Positions 25,559 to 34,171 of a stretch of DNA of 63,718 nucleotides are shown here, piece after piece (the stretch's first letter is position 1; the number at the start of each line of letters is the position of its first letter). The stretch lies in NCBI GenBank assembly GCA_016871495.1, contig VHDF01000022.1:1-63718 (forward strand). Direction: 5' to 3'. The notes under the pieces were generated by a model, which did not search any database, was not told the DNA's origin, and saw only the letters and a list, made by a program, of their open reading frames with translations. Source of the DNA: Verrucomicrobiota bacterium. Lineage in GTDB: Bacteria > Verrucomicrobiota > Verrucomicrobiia > Limisphaerales > VHDF01. The position numbers and the translations under genes are program-made.

Positions 25559-26680
25559 ATGAATTCGAAAGGAATCAGGTGCTGGACGGTTGTCCTGATG
25601 TTGGTCCTTCAGAGCGGTGCGATGGGGGCGGGAATGGTGCTCGCTCCGGAGGCGGTGTTGGAGCGGATTGGGTTTGGATCGTGTGCAAAGGAGGATCGAC
25701 CGCAACCGATCTGGGAGGTTGTCGTCACCAACCGGCCGCAACTGTTCCTTTTTCTGGGGGACAACATTTATGGCGACACGACCAACCTCACGATTCTTCG
25801 CCAGAAGTGGGGTTTGCTCGGAGCCCAGCCTGGTTTTCAAAAACTCAAACGCACCTGCCCGTTGCTGGCCACCTGGGATGACCACGATTACGGGGCGAAC
25901 GATGCGGGTGCTGATTTTGTCCTGAGGAGGGAATCCCAAGCGGCTTTTCTGGACTTTTTTGAAGTTCCGGCTGGGGATCCGAGACGCACGCGGGACGGGG
26001 TTTATCATTCCGTCGTGGTTGGTCCTGCCGGGCGGCGGGTACAAATCCTACTGCTGGATGCGCGATTTTTCAGAAGTCCGCTGAAAACGGGATTCAAGCC
26101 GGGAGAACCCGGTGAAGGTTACCGGGGTCCGTACGCACCGGAGACATCTCCGTCGGCCACGGTGTTGGGCGAAACCCAATGGCGATGGCTGGAGGCCCGG
26201 TTACGCGAGCCGGCGGAATTGCGGTTGATCTGTTCCGGGGTGCAGGTGATTCCTGACGAACATGGATCGGAGATGTGGGGCAACTTTCCGCTGGAGCGCC
26301 GCCGGCTGTTTGAAGTGATCGCCCGGACTCGCGCGAACGGGGTGGTGTTTCTCAGTGGCGACCGGCATCTCGCCGAAATCATGAGGCTTCCACCGGAGAA
26401 GTCCGGGGTAAGTTACCCGCTGTACGAGGTGACTTCGAGCAGTTTGAATGTCCCGAGCGGAAACCTGACGCGGGCCGGGGTCCGGTTTGCCAACGAGATC
26501 AACTCCTATCGTCAGGGATTGACCTATTTTGATACCAACTACGGCATGATACTCATCGACTGGACGCAGACACCCCCGGTGGTTCGACTGCAGGTTCGCG
26601 ATGAGAAGGACACGGTGGTTCTGCAGCAACGGATCCGGCTGGGCGCCACTGTGGAGGACGTACGACCTGTGCCTCGGTGA
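25559..26680 (+). CDS. PhoD-like alkaline phosphatase family protein, secreted
   Basis: 373 residues from ATG 25559, chosen because GAGGAGG lies 7 bp upstream. A signal peptide (VVLMLVLQSGAMGAG) leads into RIGFGSCAKEDRPQPIW, the PhoD family entry motif. FLFLGDNIYGD, LLATWDDHDYGANDAG, ILLLDARFFRS and FLSGDRHLAE are the metal-binding and catalytic blocks. PhoD enzymes release phosphate from phosphodiesters and monoesters. It lies 53 bp after the PLP enzyme and 3.3 kb after the pst operon, so it may serve phosphate scavenging, but no Pho box was recognised. Confidence 0.88.
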   Translation: MNSKGIRCWTVVLMLVLQSGAMGAGMVLAPEAVLERIGFGSCAKEDRPQPIWEVVVTNRPQLFLFLGDNIYGDTTNLTILRQKWGLLGAQPGFQKLKRTCPLLATWDDHDYGANDAGADFVLRRESQAAFLDFFEVPAGDPRRTRDGVYHSVVVGPAGRRVQILLLDARFFRSPLKTGFKPGEPGEGYRGPYAPETSPSATVLGETQWRWLEARLREPAELRLICSGVQVIPDEHGSEMWGNFPLERRRLFEVIARTRANGVVFLSGDRHLAEIMRLPPEKSGVSYPLYEVTSSSLNVPSGNLTRAGVRFANEINSYRQGLTYFDTNYGMILIDWTQTPPVVRLQVRDEKDTVVLQQRIRLGATVEDVRPVPR

Positions 26681-26681
26681 T

Positions 26682-26718
26682 CCTCCCGACTAGCTTCAGT
26701 GTCAAGTGAGTCGGGAGG
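26682..26718. terminator. Hairpin from partial repeat B (B3), likely bidirectional terminator
   Basis: CCTCCCGACT (26682-26691) pairs perfectly with AGTCGGGAGG (26709-26718) around a 17-base loop. It sits exactly between the convergent stops of the PhoD-like gene (26680) and hypE (26720). The left arm is the start of repeat family B, so a mobile-repeat fragment appears to serve as the 3' boundary of both genes. U-tracts are weak. Confidence 0.5.
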
Positions 26719-26719
26719 T

Positions 26720-27769
26720 TCAACAAATCCTCGGCAACTGTTCGCCACTGAGCAGGTCGAGCACGCGGGCGACGCCAAGGCGATTTTTGAGTGTGACCAG
26801 GCCGGGTGTGCCGGCGCTGACGGTTCCGATGAAACCGGCGCCGGCTCCGAGAGGGTGGGCGTGCAGGAGGTCGAGCGCGCGCGGGAGGTCGCGCGGAGCG
26901 ATGAAGGCTGCGAAGCGGCCTTCGTTGGCCACGTAGAGCGGGTCGAGGCCAAGTATTTCGCAGGCGCCGCGCACCTCCTCCCGAACGGGAACGGCGCTTT
27001 CGTCGATGTCCACCTGCACGCGGGCGGCCATCGCAATTTCATTCAGCGCACTGGCGAGACCGCCGCGGGTAGGGTCGCGCAGGCAGTGGATTTCAACGCC
27101 GGCGTCAAGCAGCGCCAACACGGGCGCGGTCAGCGGCGCGCAGTCGCTCTCAATCGTGCTCTCGAACTGGAGACCTTCGCGCACGGACATGATGGCCAGG
27201 CCGTGCCGGCCCACGTCGCCGCTCAGCAGTACCGCATCACCGGGCGTCACGCACGTGGGTGCAATCACGACGTTGTGTTCGACCACGCCCAGGCCTGCCG
27301 TGTTGATGAACAGTCCGTCGCCCTTGCCCTTGTCCACCACTTTGGTGTCGCCCGTGACGAGTTCGACGCCGACAGCGTCGGCGGCTTGTCGCATGGACAG
27401 TGCCACGCGATGCAGCGTCTCCGTCGGCAATCCTTCCTCGATGATGAACCCGGCGCTCAACCACCGCGGACGCGCGCCGCACATGGCGAGGTCGTTGACC
27501 GTGCCGTTCACTGCCAGCGTGCCAATGTCGCCGCCGGGGAAGAAGAGTGGACGCACCACATAGGAATCCGTCGTGAAGGCGAGACGCTGACCGCCCACTT
27601 CAATCACCGCGCCGTCGTGACGCGGGTCGAGGTTCGGGTTGCCAAACGCGGGCAGGAACAACTTCTCGATGAGCTGTTGCATGAGCCGTCCGCCGCCGCC
27701 GTGGGCGAGCAGCACGTTGGGATAATCCGGCAATGGAATCGGACAATGGGCGGTGAATTCGGGTTTCAT
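26720..27769 (-). CDS. hypE: Hydrogenase maturation protein HypE
   Basis: 349 residues from ATG 27769. HypE dehydrates the carbamoyl group donated by HypF to make the cyanide ligands of [NiFe]-hydrogenase. [16 protein letters not shown], the PurM-like ATP-binding [55 protein letters not shown] and the C-terminal PRIC with the essential cysteine are all present, so it looks functional. It lies 4 bp after hypD. No hydrogenase structural gene is in the window, and hypF upstream is broken. Confidence 0.93.
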   Translation of the reverse strand: MKPEFTAHCPIPLPDYPNVLLAHGGGGRLMQQLIEKLFLPAFGNPNLDPRHDGAVIEVGGQRLAFTTDSYVVRPLFFPGGDIGTLAVNGTVNDLAMCGARPRWLSAGFIIEEGLPTETLHRVALSMRQAADAVGVELVTGDTKVVDKGKGDGLFINTAGLGVVEHNVVIAPTCVTPGDAVLLSGDVGRHGLAIMSVREGLQFESTIESDCAPLTAPVLALLDAGVEIHCLRDPTRGGLASALNEIAMAARVQVDIDESAVPVREEVRGACEILGLDPLYVANEGRFAAFIAPRDLPRALDLLHAHPLGAGAGFIGTVSAGTPGLVTLKNRLGVARVLDLLSGEQLPRIC

Positions 27770-27773
27770 GGCG

Positions 27774-28870
<1,097 letters not shown>

Positions 28871-28874
<4 letters not shown>

Positions 28875-29140
28875 GGCGCGGGCTTGCCGGTCGCATCGGG
28901 CTGCAGTTCGGCCAGTTCGTCCATCTCGCGCAGGTAATGGAAGACGCGTTGCGCCTCGGCTTCGTCCACGCGGCTGAGGGCCACGCCGACATGCACGATG
29001 ACGTAATCGCCGACCTGCGCCTCCGGGACGAAGGCGAGGTTCACTTCCTTGACGATGCCGCCAAAGCTCACGCGCCCGGCACGCTGCAATGGATCGCCAG
29101 CGGCGATGCTCAGCACTCTTCCTGGAATGGCTAGGCACAT
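28871..29140 (-). CDS. hypC: Hydrogenase maturation chaperone HypC
   Basis: 89 residues beginning [12 protein letters not shown] with the essential Cys2. [34 protein letters not shown] covers the rest of the HypC/HupF OB-like domain. It shuttles iron between HypD and the hydrogenase precursor. Its start overlaps the out-of-frame hypF tail by 10 bp and its end overlaps hypD. Confidence 0.93.
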
Positions 29141-31165
29141 GGTGTTCGCTCCCGCGCCAGGAACCTTCGGGCGGCTGACACTTGACCCAAGGCGAGGCCG
29201 CCTTCGTTGGGCGGCACGCGTTGATGCCAGCAGGGTTGGAAGCCCTCCTCGGTCAGACGTCTCACCGCGCGTTCGGTGAGTGGCCTATTCTGGAAGCAGC
29301 CGCCCGTGAGCGCCACGCGCCAGCATCGGGCGCAGTGTCCGCAATTCGTCCCCGGAAAACGCGGCGAGCGTCGGCAGGCGCGTCCGCGTGAAGGCCTCCT
29401 CGCCGAGGAATTCGTAAAGCAAACCCAGCGCGGCTCGGCGCGGCTCGCGCGTCGCCTGCTCACCCCCCGGCAAGCGGAACGGGCGCAAATGCGCGACGCG
29501 CTCGAAGTCATTGTCCGTCACGCACAGGAACTCGCCGCCCCAGATCGTGCCATCGCTTCCGTAGCCCGTGCCGTCCCAGCACACGCCGAGCACGGGCGGT
29601 TCGAGTTCGTTCTCGGCCATGCAGGACAGGACGTGCGCGTAGTGGTGTTGCACGGCCATGAAGCGTGCGCCGGGCGATTGCGCCGCGCGCTCTCGGGCGA
29701 ACTGTGTCGAGAGATAATCCGGGTGTTGGTCGGCAACGAAGACGTCCGGTTGAACGTCGTAGAGTTGAGGCAAGTCGGCGGCGACGCGGCGGAAGGCAGC
29801 CAGCGCCGGGGCGGTTCCCAAATCGCCGATGTGCTGGCTCAGGAAAGCCTGCTGACCGACGGACAGCGCGACGGTATTCTTCAAGTGCGCGCCCACGGCC
29901 AGGATCGTTTCGGATTTGAGCGAAACGGGCCATGGCGCGAATCCGCGCGCCCGGCGCAGCACGAGTTCGCGTCCGGCGACCACGCGCACGATGGAGTCAT
30001 CGACGGGCCGCGTGATGGGCCGGTTATGGACGAGGAAGAAGTCGGCGATTCCGGCGAGGCGTTGCAACGCTTCGCGTTCGTCCGTGCAAATCGGCTCATC
30101 GCAGCGGTTGCCGCTCGTGGCCACGATCGGGAAGCCCAGTTCGGCCAGCAGCAAGTGATGCAGCGGCGTGGAGGCCAGCATCACACCGAGATAAGGATTG
30201 CCGGGCGCAACGGCGGTTGAGATTTGAGACTTTGGATTTGAGAATTCGGATTCGCGGTGGCGGTGCAGCAGCACGATGGGCGCTTCCGGCGAGCGAAGCA
30301 GGCGTGCTTCGAGCGGCGAGACCTCGCATGGCCCGCGCACCGACTCCAGCGACGGAAACATCAGCGCCAACGGTTTCTCCTCGCGATGTTTTCGTTCGCG
30401 CAGCCGGCGTACGGCTTGTTCATCGTGCGCGGCGACCATCAGATGGAATCCCCCCAAGCCTTTCACCGCGACAATCACTCCCTGTCGGATCGCAGCGGCG
30501 GCGGCCCGCAGGGCGGTGTCGCGGGTCTCCAGGCGTCTGCCGTCCGGGTCCCAAAGTTCGAGATGCGGGCCGCAGGCCGGGCAAGCGTTGGGTTGGGCGT
30601 GGAAACGGCGGTCGCGCGGGTCGTCGTATTCGGCCTGGCATTGCGCGCACATCGTGAACGATTTCATCGCGGTGTTGGCGCGGTCATAGGGCAGCGCCTC
30701 GATGATCCTGAAGCGCGGCCCGCAGTGCGTGCAGTGGGTGAACGGATGGCGAAAGCGGCGGTTCGCCGGGTCGAAGATGTCGCGCTCGCAGTCCGCGCAA
30801 ATCGCGAGGTCGGGCAACAGGAGTGCCGTCTTGTCGCCATCGCCGCAGCTGGTGCGAATCTCGAACGAGCCGAAACCCACGGCGTCGAGCCACGCCGCCT
30901 CCAGACTTTGGATCGAACTGTGCGGCGGCTTCTCCCCTTCGAGGCGCAACAGAAACTCTTCCACGTTCGCTCGAGCGCCCTCCACTTCGACGCCCACGCC
31001 TTGCGGCGAGTTATTGACCCAGCCCGTCAGTCCCAGTTCGGCAGCCAGACGATGGACGAATGGCCGGAAGCCCACGCCCTGCACCGCGCCGCGAATCGTC
31101 ACGCGCAGACGGATCGGTGCTCCGCTTCTTGTCGTCAGCGGGCTGGGCGGCGCGCCGGTCATCAT
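29131..31165 (-). pseudogene. hypF: Carbamoyltransferase HypF, internally deleted and frameshifted
   Basis: Starts at ATG 31165 (ATGA overlap with hypA). The acylphosphatase domain (RGAVQGVGFRPFVHRLA), double zinc-finger (CADCERDIFDP...CTHCGPRF...CAQCQAEY...CPACGPHLELW), YrdC domain and first half of the Kae1-like domain (VQHHYAHVLSCMAEN, GVCWDGTGYG) are intact. The frame ends after LRPMLARGAHGRLLPE at 29285. The true C-terminus (VALTGGCFQNRPLTERAVR ... [14 protein letters not shown]) continues in another frame to 29131. About 140 residues between these blocks are missing; the join lies near 29310-29330 in a repeated gcgtggcg context. The product should be inactive in carbamoyl transfer unless this is an assembly error. 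Confidence 0.85.
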
Positions 31166-31340
31166 TCCTCCACATCCACACTGTCGAGCAGGATGTCCTG
31201 CGCTTTCGCGTCGTTTGGGTTGGGATTGAATAGGATCTCGAGCTCCGCCCCGTCGGCCACCGTGCCGACGGCGGCTTCGTTGAAGTGTTCGCGGAAATGC
31301 TCGGGCGAGATGTGGCAGAGTGCGCCGAGCCGCACGCGTG
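31162..31340 (-). pseudogene. hypA: HypA-like maturation factor, 3' remnant
   Basis: In the frame ending at TGA 31164-31162 the sequence reads VRLGALCHISPEHFREHFN ... GTVADGAELEI ... ILLDSVDVEE. This is the C-terminal half of a short HypA-like nickel-insertion protein found next to group 3 hydrogenases. The initiator, the nickel-binding MHE N-terminus and the first strand are absent; just upstream the frame turns into out-of-frame hydG. It overlaps hypF by ATGA. Confidence 0.6.
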
Positions 31341-31591
31341 GTGTGCGTGAGCGGCGAGGGATCCACCGGATTGCCGCTGATGGAAATGGGCACTTCGCCG
31401 ACCCCGAAGACGTAGAGCATGTTGAACTGACCGGGGGCGAAGACGAGGGGCTGGGCGTCGCCGACCGGCGCGAGCGCCAGGGTGAACGTATCCGCCGTCT
31501 CCTTGCGCACCTGCTCGACGCGCCAGGGCGTCGGCAGCATCGGCTCCGTCGTGAAGTGCGGGCTGGCGTGTGGTTCAAGCGCGCGTTCCAT
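31331..31591 (-). pseudogene. Hydrogenase/sulfhydrogenase gamma (FAD/NAD-binding) subunit, 5' remnant
   Basis: From ATG 31591 about 86 codons encode the start of a HydG/HyhG-type flavin subunit of bidirectional [NiFe]-hydrogenase: VEQVRKETADTFTLALAP, FAPGQFNMLYVFGVGEVPISISG and LTHTTRA. Homology stops at LTHTTRA, where the ferredoxin-reductase domain should continue with VGAVT, and sequence passes into hypA out of frame. The join lies in CGCGTGCGG near 31331-31340. This frame stays open into hypF, producing a misleading 768-codon ORF that is not a real fusion protein. Confidence 0.7.
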
Positions 31592-31609
31592 GAAAGTTGC
31601 CAGGTCATT

Positions 31610-32593
31610 TCAAAGCAGCCACGCCGCCAGCGTGAAGTAGAACAAAACCGTAAACATGTCCGTCAACGCCAGCGTGACCGGCCCGGCGGCAATCTTCGGG
31701 TCGAGTTTAAGCGCGTGGAGGAGGGTCGGGATGCTCAGACCCAGTAAACAGGCGGTGCCCAGCGAAAGCACAATCCCGCCGCCGATCACCAGTGCCGGCA
31801 TCGCCGTGCCCCGCCACAGCCAGGCAATCGCCGTCACCGTCGCGCCGCACACCGCTCCCAACAGCAATGCGGTGCCGGCCTCCCGCCGAGACGCCCGCGC
31901 ATACCAGCGCCACGTGGGTCGCATGAACCGCAGCGCGTGAATTGTGACAGACATGGATTGCATACTGACGCTCTCGCCCAATCCCAGGACCAGGGTCAGA
32001 AAAAAGGCGAGCACCAGGCTTTTGGCCAGCGTCAACTCGAACGCGCCGACCAGGAACGCGCAGACTGTTCCGCTGGTGATCGTGGCCAGCAACCAGGGGA
32101 ATCGAAATCGAAACGCGCGCCACGGCGACGCCTCCCGCACTTGGGAAACGTGAAAACCGATCGCCTCAAACACTTCGTCGATCCGCTCCTGCTCGGTGAG
32201 ATTGAAAACTTCATCCGTGAACAAGCTCAGATCGACCACGCCGATGACCCGGCGCTGCTCATCCACAACGGGAAACGCCAGAAAACGGTGCAATTCGAAC
32301 ATTTCACATGCTTCAAACAATGTTGCCGTCTGGGGAATCGCCACCACTCTCGGGGCCATGATCTCCGCCAGCCGTTGCTCCAATGATGCCGTGAGTAAAC
32401 GGCGAGTCGGCACGACGCCGACCAGGCGCTGCTCTGCATCCACGACGTAGAAATAGATAATCTTCTCTCCAACGCCGCGTTGGCGGATCTCATGCAACGC
32501 CCCTGCGACGGTCAGCTCAACCCCCAACACGGCGAAGTCCTTCCGCGCATGGCTCAGGACGGGTTCGGTCAGATGGTGTGTGTGTTCTCTCAT
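31610..32593 (-). CDS. MgtE-like magnesium transporter (CBS pair + membrane domain, no N-domain)
   Basis: 327 residues from ATG 32593. Residues about 20-150 form a CBS pair (IIYFYVVDAEQRLVGVVP, FLAFPVVDEQRRVIGVVD). The membrane part has five hydrophobic segments, with SMSVTIHALRFMRP and LKLDPKIAAGPVTLALTD; the latter contains the MgtE pore motif around P-x-x-A-x-P/GPxxxxxxD. The N-terminal superhelical regulatory domain of full MgtE is absent, so gating may differ or the gene may be shortened. The start overlaps the P-type ATPase stop by ATGA. Confidence 0.8.
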   Translation of the reverse strand: MREHTHHLTEPVLSHARKDFAVLGVELTVAGALHEIRQRGVGEKIIYFYVVDAEQRLVGVVPTRRLLTASLEQRLAEIMAPRVVAIPQTATLFEACEMFELHRFLAFPVVDEQRRVIGVVDLSLFTDEVFNLTEQERIDEVFEAIGFHVSQVREASPWRAFRFRFPWLLATITSGTVCAFLVGAFELTLAKSLVLAFFLTLVLGLGESVSMQSMSVTIHALRFMRPTWRWYARASRREAGTALLLGAVCGATVTAIAWLWRGTAMPALVIGGGIVLSLGTACLLGLSIPTLLHALKLDPKIAAGPVTLALTDMFTVLFYFTLAAWLL

Positions 32594-33150
32594 GCCATGG
32601 CCATGGTGCGCGCCCGGCGGCGGGCGAGGAATTCGCGAACCTCCTCCACCCAAAGCACGAGGCTGGCGACCGCGCCAATCAGGAAGAAATGGGTCACCGG
32701 GATGGGCACGGTGTGGAAGATGCGGTTCATCGGTTCGGTGTAGATGACTAGGAAGTGCAGCACGTTGCCCAGCGCCAGACGTCCAATCAGCCAGTAGTTC
32801 TTGAGGATGCTGAGGTTCAGAGCCGACTTCAGTTCGCTCCGGCAGTTGAGCACGTTGAACCATTGGCAGACGGCCAGAACGGTGAAGGTCTCGCTCCGCA
32901 CCAGCTCGAACGGCGCACCGGTCGAGGTTCGCCAGACATAGTAGCCGAAGGCCGACAGCGCCATCGTGGGCGTCATCAGCAACACCTGTTTGAGCATCGT
33001 GCGGTTGAGCAGCGGCTCGCTTTGCTGGATGGGCGGACGCTTCATTTCATCGCCTTCCGGCGGTTCCATGATGAGGTTCACCGTCACCGTTCCTTCGGTG
33101 ACGATGTTGATCCACAGAATCTGCACGGCGGCCAGCGGCAGAGGTCTTCC
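32590..33150 (-). pseudogene. Cation-transporting P-type ATPase, C-terminal fragment
   Basis: About 185 codons remain. PLPLAAVQILWINIVTEG is the membrane helix 6 region of P2-type Ca2+/Mg2+-type ATPases and is followed by EPPEGDEMKRPP and four hydrophobic helices of the C-terminal transmembrane domain. The phosphorylation (DKTGT), nucleotide-binding and actuator domains are missing. Homology fades upstream of about 33150 into unrelated sequence ahead of the divergent PEPCK-like gene. Without a promoter or catalytic core it is a 5'-truncated relic marking one end of the island. Confidence 0.8.
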
Positions 33151-33283
33151 CTGGTGGCAAGGCCGTCCTCCAATCTTTCTCGCTTGATGGGCTCGCCTGC
33201 CCTTGCCGTCGCGCAGGCTTGATTCTAGGGTTGCGTGTGGTTCGCGCTCCGCGATCCGCGTGCTTAAGCGTCCGGTTTCGATT

Positions 33284-34144
33284 ATGAATCCTTTTCGACA
33301 GGCCGGGTTGGAAGGGCCTCCTTCACCCGAAGCCGAACAACGGCTGCACTATTACTTGCGATTGAAGTTGCGTGACTTGGGGTGCCCCGTGCCTCCGGAC
33401 CGTGACGACGATCCTCTTTCGGAATTGATGGCGGGGCTGCTTTCGCTCAACCGGGAGAAAGACCGCTTGCCGTCGAGTTATCTGTGTCCGGTGGACAGCC
33501 GCCTGCAAACGTTTCTCTACGACTACTTGCAGGAGGTCATGGTCCCGCCGCGGCTGCCGGGGCGCACCTTGGTGCTGGACCGATACGGCTTGGCGCGGCT
33601 GCTTTCCCTCCCGCCTGATCGCGACGAGTACCAGTCGGATATTGTGGAAACCTACCGCCTGAGGCAGGGGGTCCTGCATAATCCGAAGAGTGACCGGCGC
33701 ACGACGGAAGGTATTTTTCATGTGACGGAGGGTGGGTTGCCGATTCCGGACGACAAGAGGGCGGTGCCTAAAGTGGTGTTTGGCAATCTGCTGCGATGGG
33801 CTTTTTCGCCTCCGAACGCCCTGCTGCGCCTGCCCTATACTTCGACTCAGCTTAATCAGGCGGAGTGCTTTGTGTCGCTGCTTTTGCGGCCTGTGATTTG
33901 TCCTGAAGCTCCGGGTTTCGTCTCCGAAAAATCGAGGGAAATCCGATTTTTTGCGCCCGGCAACCTGGTGGGCAATCTTGATTTCGTGGAAAGCATCTTC
34001 GGCAATGCGGGAGATCCCTTCCTCCCTGAGAATGACGCCGGTTTGGACCCCGATCATTGGAGCGGCCACACCGGTTGCGTGGTGTTGGCGCCGCATCTCA
34101 CGGGAGTGACCAAGAAGGATGCCGGCCTCCCGCCGTGGGAATAA
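33284..34144 (+). CDS. PEPCK-like large protein, N-terminal part, ended by in-frame TAA
   Basis: 286 codons from ATG 33284 to TAA 34142. The segment is well-ordered sequence (SLNREKDRLPSSYLCPVDSR, YQSDIVETYRLRQGVLHNPK, NLVGNLDFVESIFGNAGDP) without a recognised domain. After the TAA the same frame continues GCC ACC GAG CGT CAG AGG CGG GAT GGC ATG and on for another 860 codons. The two parts are therefore most likely one gene of about 1150 codons interrupted by a single stop. See the next entry for the functional argument. Confidence 0.75.
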   Translation: MNPFRQAGLEGPPSPEAEQRLHYYLRLKLRDLGCPVPPDRDDDPLSELMAGLLSLNREKDRLPSSYLCPVDSRLQTFLYDYLQEVMVPPRLPGRTLVLDRYGLARLLSLPPDRDEYQSDIVETYRLRQGVLHNPKSDRRTTEGIFHVTEGGLPIPDDKRAVPKVVFGNLLRWAFSPPNALLRLPYTSTQLNQAECFVSLLLRPVICPEAPGFVSEKSREIRFFAPGNLVGNLDFVESIFGNAGDPFLPENDAGLDPDHWSGHTGCVVLAPHLTGVTKKDAGLPPWE

Positions 34145-34171
34145 GCCACCGAGCGTCAGAGGCGGGATGGC

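Noticed and set aside
29285-31591. A continuous 768-codon frame joining hydG to hypF as if one protein
   Set aside because: The middle section (after LTHTTRA) is out-of-frame hypA; the continuity is accidental after a deletion.
34142-34144. Selenocysteine or pyrrolysine recoding of the stop in the PEPCK-like gene
   Set aside because: The stop is TAA, which neither system uses.
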